From positions 1 to 13,976 of the forward strand of contig DNTA01000096.1 of assembly GCA_003500135.1 (NCBI GenBank): a stretch of DNA of 13,976 bases, written 5' to 3'. Below are positions 1 to 6,531 of the stretch, in pieces (the stretch's first letter is position 1; each line of letters opens with the position of its first letter). The position numbers and the translations under genes are program-made. Source of the stretch: Cytophagales bacterium (GTDB lineage: Bacteria > Bacteroidota > Bacteroidia > Cytophagales > Cyclobacteriaceae). Under the pieces are notes generated by a model. It had not been told where the DNA came from. It worked only from the letters and a program-made list of their open reading frames with translations, and ran no database searches.

Positions 1-2
1 GA

Positions 3-152
3 GTTTCCATAGTTAAAGCGCTAAATATACCGGTAGGTTCCGGCGACCAATCCATGAATCCATGGTTGCCCCTTTGGTTGGATCTCATAGTTCTTTTAAT
101 TGTAACTAAATGCGCAGCAAAAACCGACCGCCTACTTTTTAAACTGCATTGA
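3..152 (+). CDS. Possible C-terminal stub of an upstream gene (partial)
   Basis: One frame is open from the left edge for 49 codons and ends in TGA at 150-152. The stretch includes a hydrophobic, leucine-rich segment (WLPLWLDLIVLLIVT) followed by a short basic tail, as expected for the end of a small membrane protein. No family is recognised. An internal ATG at 54-56 would give only 32 residues. The open frame is short enough to be chance, so this is only a candidate for the end of a gene that begins left of the window. Confidence 0.25.
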   Translation, partial: VSIVKALNIPVGSGDQSMNPWLPLWLDLIVLLIVTKCAAKTDRLLFKLH

Positions 153-335
153 GCCTCGACAAAAAGTCATTATATTAGAAGGGTCTTCCTGATATACACC
201 ATTATTGGGGCGTATCAGAAAGGCGTGTTGATATATTGTGGTTTGAAGTTCATTTGAAAATGACATAGAATTCTAATTATACAGGAGTTGACTATCCCTA
301 AAATCAAATACATAACAGTAGACTGAAAAGAAAAA
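153..335. other. Non-coding stretch upstream of the serine hydrolase
   Basis: No convincing gene, RNA or repeat is visible here. The sequence is AT-rich and must hold the promoter of the serine hydrolase that starts at 336, but no clear TTTG/TAnnTTTG pair stands out. If the stub at 3-152 is not real, the whole 1-335 stretch is gene-free. Confidence 0.4.
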
Positions 336-1364
336 ATGATAAAAAATAAAAAAGCCAAATGGATTGTAAGGGTATTATTGCTCGTTGGAACGATAGTTTC
401 ATTGTTTTTCGTGCCATGGATTTTGGTGAAGGCATGGATTTTGCCACTACCCGACACCATTCAAGAACAGGTAGATGAAGCAATTGGGCATGGATTTGAT
501 GGAATGATAGTTTACGTAGACCAAGCAGGGAAACCACCAGCTTTTTACACAGGTGGTTGGAAAGATAGACAAAAGAAAATACCTGCTGACCCAAATTCAT
601 TGTTCAAAATTGCCAGTATTAGCAAATTATATACCGCCGTAGCTGTCACTAAATTGGTCAAAGAGAAGCGTTTAGCTTTTGATAAAACACTCGCTGATTA
701 TCTTCCAGAACTTAGAGGTAGGATTGAAAATGCTGAAGAAATTACCTTGAGGATGATGGTTCAACACCGTTCCGGTATTCCAAATTTCACAGATAATCCA
801 GCTTATTGGGAAAACGAACAGGAAAATGGCAAAAATGCTTTGGATTTTGCTCTCGACCTACCAGCCAGTTTTAAACCTAATAAAGGATATGAATATTCAA
901 ACACAAATTATTTATTGCTTCGCAGGATTATGGATGATGTTTTAGGGTATGACCACAATCAGTATATCAAAGAGAAAATATTGATTCCCCTGGATTTGAA
1001 AAACACCTTCTTTTCGATTACTGAAGTCGATTTAGGTGATGTTATGAGTGGGTATTATGTGGGGTATGAGGAAGATTTTAAAGCCCGTGATTATGGAATG
1101 TTGGCTACCGCAGAAGATGTAGGTAAATTCTTGCGGGCTTTAAACGATGGTTCTGTATTTAGCGAAGGCGAACAAGAAATCTATCCTTACGAATATAATC
1201 ATGGAGGTTTGGTAGTTGGTTATCAAAGCCTTGCAGAATACCACAAGGATATAGACGCGGTAGTTGTTCAATTTATTAATACAACAGATTTTAACGGTTA
1301 TGAATGGAACCTATCGGAAATTACAATTAACCGAATTGTAAAAATCATTAAAAAGAAAAACTAG
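336..1364 (+). CDS. Membrane-anchored serine hydrolase, class C beta-lactamase / penicillin-binding-protein-like family
   Basis: This 342-residue protein belongs to the class C beta-lactamase-like serine hydrolases, a family of DD-peptidases, esterases and related enzymes. All three active-site elements are visible: SxxK at S94-I-S-K97 (nucleophile and general base), YSN at Y187-S188-N189, and HGG at 289-291 in place of the KTG box. Residues 8-30 form one hydrophobic segment after a lysine-rich start (MIKNKKAK), so the catalytic domain is probably held outside the cytoplasmic membrane. The ATG at 336 follows an AAAGAAAAA stretch and precedes the membrane segment, which supports it. The HGG box favours an esterase or peptidase over a true beta-lactamase, but the substrate cannot be read from sequence. 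It stands alone, about 200 bases before the toxin-antitoxin pair. Confidence 0.9.
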   Translation: MIKNKKAKWIVRVLLLVGTIVSLFFVPWILVKAWILPLPDTIQEQVDEAIGHGFDGMIVYVDQAGKPPAFYTGGWKDRQKKIPADPNSLFKIASISKLYTAVAVTKLVKEKRLAFDKTLADYLPELRGRIENAEEITLRMMVQHRSGIPNFTDNPAYWENEQENGKNALDFALDLPASFKPNKGYEYSNTNYLLLRRIMDDVLGYDHNQYIKEKILIPLDLKNTFFSITEVDLGDVMSGYYVGYEEDFKARDYGMLATAEDVGKFLRALNDGSVFSEGEQEIYPYEYNHGGLVVGYQSLAEYHKDIDAVVVQFINTTDFNGYEWNLSEITINRIVKIIKKKN

Positions 1365-1514
1365 CCACATACAAAAAATATAGTGCATTTGGCTGGAAGT
1401 GCTAAAAATGAAGATGGTAGCAGTTAAATAAACCTAAGGGTAGCCTGAAAGAATGAGGCGCAGAAATGCCAAAAGCGCCATATTCAAACCGTTGGGGCGC
1501 ATTACTGAAGATAT

Positions 1515-1546
1515 TTTGACATGTTGTAACTTTTAAGTTACCTTTC
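1515..1546 (+). promoter_or_regulatory. Promoter of the higBA pair with embedded palindromic operator
   Basis: A Bacteroidota-type promoter can be placed here: TTTG at 1515-1518 (-33 element), a 20-base spacer, then TACCTTTC at 1539-1546, a seven-of-eight match to TAnnTTTG (-7 element). A perfect inverted repeat, GTAACTT-TT-AAGTTAC at 1526-1541, fills the spacer and overlaps the -7 element. A second overlapping repeat, TTACC at 1538-1542 and GGTAA at 1548-1552, straddles the expected transcription start. A repressor bound here would block RNA polymerase, which fits autoregulation by the downstream HigA protein. The positions are read directly; the regulatory role is inferred. Confidence 0.55.
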
Positions 1547-1565
1547 GGGTAAAAGAACTAGTGTA

Positions 1566-1922
1566 GTGGATAAGATTAGGGAAATCATTGCCTACAAAGA
1601 TTATTTTGAAAGTTTCTTAAAAAAGCAGACTCAAAAATTTCAAGATATGATTTATAAAATTTTGGAGGCGATTGAAACCCTTGAACGTATACCTGAGAAT
1701 TATTTAAAGCGCTTGACTGGAACTGAAGGCTTATATGAAGCCAGGATTAGGTTAGGTAGTAACATTTGGAGGGTATTCTGTTTTTTCGATGGAGAGAAAT
1801 TGGTGATTTTACTAAGCGGATTTCCAAAGAAAGCTCAAAAAACACCAAAAAAGGAGTTAGAAAAAGCGATTCGATTGATGAACGAGTATTACGAAGAAAA
1901 AAAGCAACATAATGAAAACTAA
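1566..1922 (+). CDS. higB: HigB-type toxin, RelE/ParE superfamily (phage Gp49-like)
   Basis: This 118-residue protein has the features of HigB toxins of the RelE/ParE superfamily, which are ribosome-dependent mRNA endonucleases. Seen are the central segment with LKRLTGTEGLYEARI, the strand WRVFCFF, the strand LVILLSGFPKK, and the typical basic C-terminal motif QKTPKKELEKA. The start is GTG at 1566: an in-frame stop lies at 1527 and the next in-frame ATG is well inside the fold, so GTG is the best choice. It lies only some 13 bases after the predicted transcription start, so the leader is very short. The toxin gene comes first and overlaps the antitoxin gene by 11 bases, the usual higBA order. 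Confidence 0.88.
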   Translation: MDKIREIIAYKDYFESFLKKQTQKFQDMIYKILEAIETLERIPENYLKRLTGTEGLYEARIRLGSNIWRVFCFFDGEKLVILLSGFPKKAQKTPKKELEKAIRLMNEYYEEKKQHNEN

Positions 1923-2202
1923 AAGCTGGTCAAAGATAAAAGACGATGTTTACGGAAAGAAAGGAACCGAGAGAAGGGATACATTAGAAAGAGATTCCGA
2001 AAGTTTCAAAATTGGTTTGTTACTAAGAAAAGCTCGAGAAGATAAACACTTGACTCAAGAACAGCTTGGTGAACTCGTCAACAAGAAACGGACATATATT
2101 TCAAGAATTGAAAATGACGGTAGCAACCTGACTTTAAAAACCCTATACGAAATTGTGGAAAAGGGTCTAGGGGGAAAAGTAAAGATCTCAATTGAAGTTT
2201 AA
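1912..2202 (+). CDS. higA: HigA-type antitoxin, XRE-family DNA-binding protein
   Basis: This 96-residue protein has a helix-turn-helix of the Cro/C1 (XRE) type at about residues 33-70, with the recognisable LTQEQLGELV and ISRIEN segments. The N-terminal GKKGTERRD stretch is typical of HigA antitoxins of this group. It should neutralise the HigB toxin encoded just upstream and repress the shared promoter, probably through the palindrome at 1526-1541. Its ATG lies inside the last codons of the toxin gene (11-base overlap), which suggests translational coupling. Both genes look intact. Function is assigned from family and gene order. Confidence 0.88.
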   Translation: MKTKSWSKIKDDVYGKKGTERRDTLERDSESFKIGLLLRKAREDKHLTQEQLGELVNKKRTYISRIENDGSNLTLKTLYEIVEKGLGGKVKISIEV

Positions 2203-2362
2203 AAATACGTTTTGTAAAAATGGCGAGTATGCAAGGCCAATAAACATATTTGATTGAATATCAAAAATATAAGGCTTAACCAAACGGCATTAAATCAATA
2301 ATTTAAAAATAACTTTGGCCAATTAGCACAACGGGATATATAGATAACCAATTAATAAGACC

Positions 2363-2879
2363 ATGAAAAAGATACTAATGATTTTAGCCTCCGAAAATTT
2401 CAGGGATATCGAATACATCGTTCCAAGGGCTTTTTTTGAGCAGGCCGGGCATAAAGTTTTTACCGCCTCTTCAGCTCCCGAATCGAAAGGTCGCTTTGGG
2501 TTTGTGGTGAAGAATGATTTCGCGATCGACCAGGTAAACCCGGGGGATTTTGATGGTATTTTCTATGTTGGCGGTAATGGATCACTTGAATATATTGAAA
2601 ATGATACTGCAAAAAATCTGGCTGAAAACTTTTATGGTGATCACAAAGCCGTTGGCGCCATTTGTGCTGCTCCCCGCAATTTTTTGCACTGGGGGACTAT
2701 TAAAAGGTAAAAAAGCAACTGGACACAATGGCGACGGTCAGTTTGTGCCTTTGGCCAAAGAAAAAGGTGCAGAACCAAAAGCGGATCAAACCGTCGTGAT
2801 CGATGGAGGTATTCTGACGGGTAACGGGCCAGAAGCTGCCGAAGAAAGCGCCTTGAAATTTATGGAGTTACTGAACTAA
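2363..2879 (+). pseudogene. DJ-1/PfpI-family protein, broken by a single-base frameshift
   Basis: The two halves together give a DJ-1/PfpI-superfamily protein of about 171 residues, the normal size for the family. The first half holds the acidic residue E17 (in RDIEYIVP, equivalent to human DJ-1 E18) and the nucleophile elbow AICAAP with cysteine C101. Directly after it the frame breaks: the first frame runs to a stop at 2708-2710. Removing one C from the CCCC run at 2672-2675 restores a continuous protein reading AAPAIFCTGGLLKGKKATG and ending at 2879. Family members include chaperones, deglycase-like enzymes and proteases; the cysteine is followed by Ala rather than His, so it resembles DJ-1/YajL more than PfpI proteases. 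The cause may be real inactivation or a sequencing error. The broken cyclase starts one base after its stop. Confidence 0.85.
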
Positions 2880-2880
2880 G

Positions 2881-3965
2881 ATGAATTTTTACTTCCTGCT
2901 TCAAATCCGCAAGGTGTTAAATATCACCCTGGCCTGGATGTTTATATCCATCGGTTTCACCATCTGTGTTTATGGGGTGATATACTATAATTACGGCGCA
3001 AGCGAATCTTTGGAGAAGGAATTCTGGCTAAGTATCAGGACAGATGTGGTAGCTACATTTGTAGCCGGCATATTGGGGGCTCTATGCTGGTGTTCGTTAT
3101 TGGCAAATACTTCAAAAGCAAGCCCTACTGGTACAGCATGCTAATGTCGCTTATCCTTTTCCTGATTGTATTTGTGATCACATATACCACCGCAGCCACC
3201 TTTTATGAATCACAACGGATACCTGAAGATGTATCGCTGACAGAACTGTTTGTTAAGGTTTTGTTTTGGTTTACACATTTATCCATATTGTCAAGTATGC
3301 TTTTTTGGGGATTGGTTGTAATGGGCGCTCAATTTATGCTTCAGATAAGCGATAAATTTGGCCCGGGGTGTTGTGGAAATTTATTTCTGGTAAATACTCC
3401 AATCCTAAAAGCGAACAAAGGATATTTATGTTTCTCGATATCCGTTCTTCCTGCCATAGCGGAAAAGCTTGGAAGTAAGCGTTACTTCAACTTGCTAAAA
3501 GATTTTTTTGCAGATATTACCCTGGATATTCTCGAGAGCAGAGGAGAAATATATCAGTATGTAGGCGATGAAATTGTGATTTCCTGGCCTGTAAATGAGG
3601 GCTTAAGACATAGAAACTGCCTGAGGCGCTTTTTCAGAATCAAACAAACCATACAAAAGCAGTCCGAAAAGTATATGAACCAGTATGATCTGTTGCCTGA
3701 CTTTAAGGCGGGATTGCATTTAGGTGATATTACTGCCGGGGAAATCGGGGTGATCAAGCGGTAAATTGTTTATTCCGGGGATACATTGAATACCGCAGCG
3801 CGTATCCAGGGTATGTGCAATCATCATCAAACCGACCTGCTCATTTCAAAACCGTTGTACGATTCTCTGCAGCTTGACCATACCCTCTTTGCCCGGGCCC
3901 TTGGGGAGATAGAATTACGGGGTAAAAAAGAGAAAATGGTCCTGCTTTCTGTTCAGGACTTCTGA
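2881..3965 (+). pseudogene. Membrane-bound class III adenylate/guanylate cyclase, multiply disrupted
   Basis: Joined across its lesions this is a protein of about 362 residues: four hydrophobic segments, then a class III nucleotide cyclase domain. Catalytic signatures are spread over different frames: FMFLDIRSS (metal Asp), YQYVGDEIVISW (second metal Asp) and SGDTLNTAARIQG (Asn and Arg of the transition-state site). Four lesions are seen. One base is missing in the G run at 3075-3079 and one in the G run at 3365-3368. Near 3452 two bases are missing (or one is extra) between RSS and AIAEKLG. An in-frame TAA at 3762-3764 sits where the family has Asp or Glu, after which the frame stays open to TGA at 3963-3965. 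The nonsense codon is not a homopolymer artefact and supports true decay. No full-length cyclase can be made as written. Confidence 0.88.
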
Positions 3966-3992
3966 AACCTGCACTCCATCATAAGCCCGAAG

Positions 3993-4058
3993 TATAAATA
4001 TTTCCTTTTTTATTTCTATGAATAGATATTTTTAGTCATATTGCTTTAAATATTTATA
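3993..4058. promoter_or_regulatory. Inverted repeat upstream of the partition pair, possible operator or centromere-like site
   Basis: Two 11-base arms, TATAAATATTT at 3993-4003 and AAATATTTATA at 4048-4058, are perfect reverse complements 44 bases apart, and the second ends 13 bases before the ParA-like ATG. In ParF/ParG-type systems the small partner binds repeats just upstream of the operon, both to repress it and, in some systems, to mark the partition site. The arms consist only of A and T in an AT-rich gap, so chance similarity is possible. Confidence 0.3.
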
Positions 4059-4071
4059 AAAAGTAAACAAT

Positions 4072-4722
4072 ATGCCGACGTATATTACTGTGATGGGGCA
4101 GAAAGGTGGTGTGGGTAAAACGACCACCACCATTAATCTGGCCAATTATTTTTTTCACGGACTGGGCAAAAAAACCCTGGCCGTTGACACAGACTTTCAG
4201 AAATCACTATCCAATCAGCGTGTAGACGAAACGTGGAACGAGAAACGAAAAAGTTTTGATATCAAAACATGTGTTACCGAGGATAGCGACACGCTGCACA
4301 CCATGTTGAATTTTTTCGAACAAAATTACGAGGTGATAATAGTAGATACACCGGGTAAGTTAAAAACCGGACTGAGCACCTACCTCGTTGAAATCTCTGA
4401 TTTGGTCCTGATCCCTTTCAGACCATCTAACAAGGATATAAAAAGCAACCTGCAGTTAGTAGATGCCATCAGCAATGTATTTGGTGATGATTTGCCGGTA
4501 TATGGTTTTTTCAATATGATAAAAGCCGGCGCCAAGGAAACCGAACAGTTGCGAGAATTCACCGGATACCGCTGCCTGAAAATGTTAAAACATATGGTGC
4601 GTGATTCAGTGGCCATTTCAAGGCAAAACACATATGACCCCGTACATCGTGATGATGTACAACAACTATTTGATGAACTTAACCACATTTTGTCATGCCA
4701 AGCACAAAAAATACAAAGCTGA
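4072..4722 (+). CDS. ParA/ParF-family partition ATPase
   Basis: This 216-residue protein is a ParA/MinD-type Walker ATPase without an N-terminal DNA-binding domain, the size of the small (type Ib, ParF-like) plasmid partition ATPases. The deviant Walker A box GQKGGVGKTTT is complete (signature K11, catalytic-loop K16, T17), VDTD at 38-41 is the Walker A' region with D41, and IIVDTPG around D92 is Walker B. Such proteins form ATP-dependent assemblies on nucleoid DNA and position a DNA or protein cargo through a small partner. The partner gene overlaps its 3' end by 28 bases. No replication gene is visible, so it could be a plasmid remnant, part of a chromosomal element, or a ParA that positions something other than DNA. 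Confidence 0.85.
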   Translation: MPTYITVMGQKGGVGKTTTTINLANYFFHGLGKKTLAVDTDFQKSLSNQRVDETWNEKRKSFDIKTCVTEDSDTLHTMLNFFEQNYEVIIVDTPGKLKTGLSTYLVEISDLVLIPFRPSNKDIKSNLQLVDAISNVFGDDLPVYGFFNMIKAGAKETEQLREFTGYRCLKMLKHMVRDSVAISRQNTYDPVHRDDVQQLFDELNHILSCQAQKIQS

Positions 4723-4925
4723 GCTTCAAAAAGGAGACTGATAAAAAAATAAACATCGACGAGCTGGAGGGTCGTAAGAAACCCGACTTTGCCCCCTATA
4801 CAAACAGCTTTGATAAAAACCAGATCAAAAAACTTAAGCTGTTTGCCGTGCAGTCCGATCGTACTGTGAAAGACCTTTTGCACGAGGCGCTTCAGGAATA
4901 TATTGACAGGCATATCGATATTTAG
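4695..4925 (+). CDS. Small ribbon-helix-helix-like partner of the ParA ATPase (ParG-like)
   Basis: This 76-residue protein has a charged, probably unstructured N-terminal half (residues 1-35, rich in Lys, Asp and Glu). Its C-terminal half matches a ribbon-helix-helix fold: a short strand around SFDKNQIKKLKLFAVQ, then the helix TVKDLLHEALQEYIDR. That layout and length match ParG-type centromere-binding proteins, which bind operator repeats through the C-terminal dimer and stimulate the ATPase with the flexible N-terminus. It overlaps the ATPase gene by 28 bases, so the two are almost certainly co-translated. The sigma-factor ATG follows 5 bases after its stop, so read-through is likely. Assignment rests on architecture and context; no close homologue is recognised. 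Confidence 0.7.
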   Translation: MPSTKNTKLSFKKETDKKINIDELEGRKKPDFAPYTNSFDKNQIKKLKLFAVQSDRTVKDLLHEALQEYIDRHIDI

Positions 4926-4930
4926 TTTTT

Positions 4931-5548
4931 ATGTCTGAAAACATAGACTGGAACCGTATTCAGCAAGGTGATCAGCAGGCTTTTGAGGTGCTTTTCAAAG
5001 AGCATTATCAAATGTTGTGTTCATTTGCGTTTCATTACCTGAAAGATCACGATGAGTCGGAAGAAGTGGTTCAGCAGGTCTTTTTCAACCTATGGAAAAA
5101 TCGTGAGCAAATAACGGTACAGAAAAATGTGTTGGGCTACCTGATGCAGGCAGTCAAAAACCATTGTTTGAATAAAATTAAAAAGTGGAAAACAGAGCAG
5201 GGTTATGTAAGCTCTTCGGTATCCGAAGAAAACACTCAAAGAAACACCCCATATGATCAGGCAGTATCAAGTGAATTGGAGAAAAAAGTACTGGAGTTGA
5301 TTGATCTGCTTCCGCCAGAGCGACAAAAGGTATTTGTGATGAGCCGTTTACAGGGAAAAAAATACAAGGAAATTGCCGAATTGCTCGGTATTTCCGTCAA
5401 AACAGTGGAAAATCAAATGGGTAAGGCATTGAAATATATGCGAACGCATCTTCAGGAGTACCTTGCCATTTTGTTTATGGTCATGTATGCGATAAATTTT
5501 TTACACCAGATAGGGGTTTTTGAACTTACAATTGTCTTATCGATATGA
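4931..5548 (+). CDS. ECF RNA polymerase sigma factor (Bacteroidota FecI/SigW-like)
   Basis: This 205-residue extracytoplasmic-function sigma factor has region 2 at about residues 11-82 (QGDQQAFEVLFKEHY, then ESEEVVQQVFFNLWKN) and region 4 at about 115-172 (LPPERQKVFVMSRLQGKKYKEIAE, then the helix-turn-helix ISVKTVENQMGKALKYM). It belongs to the large Bacteroidota group encoded beside FecR-type anti-sigma genes. The stop overlaps the FecR start by four bases (ATGA at 5545-5548), indicating translational coupling. Residues 178-205 form a hydrophobic tail (LAILFMVMYAINFL and on) that could associate with the membrane. Likely targets are the surface-protein genes directly downstream and its own operon, held off until FecR releases it; this is inferred from gene order. 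Confidence 0.93.
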   Translation: MSENIDWNRIQQGDQQAFEVLFKEHYQMLCSFAFHYLKDHDESEEVVQQVFFNLWKNREQITVQKNVLGYLMQAVKNHCLNKIKKWKTEQGYVSSSVSEENTQRNTPYDQAVSSELEKKVLELIDLLPPERQKVFVMSRLQGKKYKEIAELLGISVKTVENQMGKALKYMRTHLQEYLAILFMVMYAINFLHQIGVFELTIVLSI

Positions 5549-6531
5549 ACGGGGCTCGGGAAAAAATGAATTGGGATCTATTAGCAGCTTATCTCGACGG
5601 CAACCTGTCGGATAAAGAAAGGCTTGAAGTTGAGAATTGGATTGAGGCCTCTGCTGACAATAAAAAGCAATTTGAGGAGGCTAAGAAAATTTGGTCAGCT
5701 ACGGAAAATGGTATCTCGCAATACAATTATGATACGGAAAGTGCCTGGGGTAAAATGCAGGGATTAATGGATGAGGAAAAGCAGCCTCACACGAAAACGC
5801 GATCGATGCGCACCTGGTGGTACAGTGCTGCTGCTGTGTTCATTTTTGCCATGATTGCCTACTGGTGGGCCAACCGGGGCATTGACTACAAGGAAGTTTA
5901 TGCGGGTAGCGCCATCGTAACGGATACCTTAGCCGATGGAAGCGTAGTGCACCTCAATGAGAATACCACCCTGCGTATATCGCAGAATTATGGTAACAAA
6001 GTGAGAGCAGTATGGCTGCAGGGGGAAGGCCTGTTTGAAGTAAAAAAGGATACCATGCCTTTCTATGTATATACGCAATACGCTCGTGTTGAGGTAATGG
6101 GCACTGTTTTTAACGTAGTTTCAAGAGAAAAGGAACCCGTGGAACTATCCGTTCAGGAAGGGCAGGTTCGCATTACCAGCGGACGGGATGAGACGGTTCA
6201 GCGCGTTGTGAAAAAAGGCGAAAAGGTGGTGTATTATGACAAACCCAAAGTAATTGAGGTTCAGGATGAAGAGGCTTCCAATGAGGTGTTCTGGTACAGC
6301 AAGACGCTGGTTTTTGAACGGACACCGCTCCTCAGGGTTTTTAAATGTCTGGAAGATATCTATCAGGTTGATATCAGGTTAGAATCTGAAGATCTCGAGA
6401 ACTGTAAATTAACCGGAACATATGAGATGATGACCCTGGAAAACGTTCTTGAAATCATTACTTCCACCTTCGAACTCGACTACCAACGTGATAAGGATGA
6501 GATCATTATACGGGGCGAGGGTTGTCCTTAA
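5545..6531 (+). CDS. FecR-family anti-sigma factor
   Basis: This 328-residue inner-membrane regulator has the standard Bacteroidota FecR layout. An N-terminal cytoplasmic sigma-binding part spans residues 1-80 (WDLLAAYLDGNLSDKERLEVENW). One membrane segment spans 91-109 (YSAAAVFIFAMIAYWWA). A periplasmic FecR domain lies at about 115-215, with TLADGSVVHLNENTTLRI and VEVMGTVFNV. A DUF4974-like domain closes the protein at about 256-325. In FecR systems the periplasmic part senses the STN domain of an outer-membrane partner and passes the signal inward to the sigma factor. Here the STN-bearing partner is the next gene, which starts inside the FecR 3' end. The start at 5545 is favoured by the ATGA overlap; an alternative is ATG at 5566. 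Confidence 0.93.
   Translation: MNGAREKMNWDLLAAYLDGNLSDKERLEVENWIEASADNKKQFEEAKKIWSATENGISQYNYDTESAWGKMQGLMDEEKQPHTKTRSMRTWWYSAAAVFIFAMIAYWWANRGIDYKEVYAGSAIVTDTLADGSVVHLNENTTLRISQNYGNKVRAVWLQGEGLFEVKKDTMPFYVYTQYARVEVMGTVFNVVSREKEPVELSVQEGQVRITSGRDETVQRVVKKGEKVVYYDKPKVIEVQDEEASNEVFWYSKTLVFERTPLLRVFKCLEDIYQVDIRLESEDLENCKLTGTYEMMTLENVLEIITSTFELDYQRDKDEIIIRGEGCP

Noticed and set aside
190..225. A weak hairpin (CTGATA and TATCAG) upstream of the first serine hydrolase.
   Set aside because: Six-base stem with an 18-base loop and no T run; not distinguishable from chance.
1455..1505. A possible integron attC site (GGCGC/GCGCC stem followed by GTTGGGGCGC) upstream of higBA; TTGGGGCG also occurs near 206.
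   Set aside because: The end does not fit GTTRRRY, no matching RYYYAAC partner is seen at the other end, and no integrase or second full site is present.
4380..4913. A 177-codon antisense open frame opposite the partition pair.
   Set aside because: No recognisable domain, and it lies wholly over the well-supported ParA-like and partner genes.
4072..4925. The ATPase and small protein as TraA/TraB of a Bacteroides conjugative transposon.
   Set aside because: The partner is much shorter than DUF3408 proteins, and no other tra, mobilisation or integrase gene is present.
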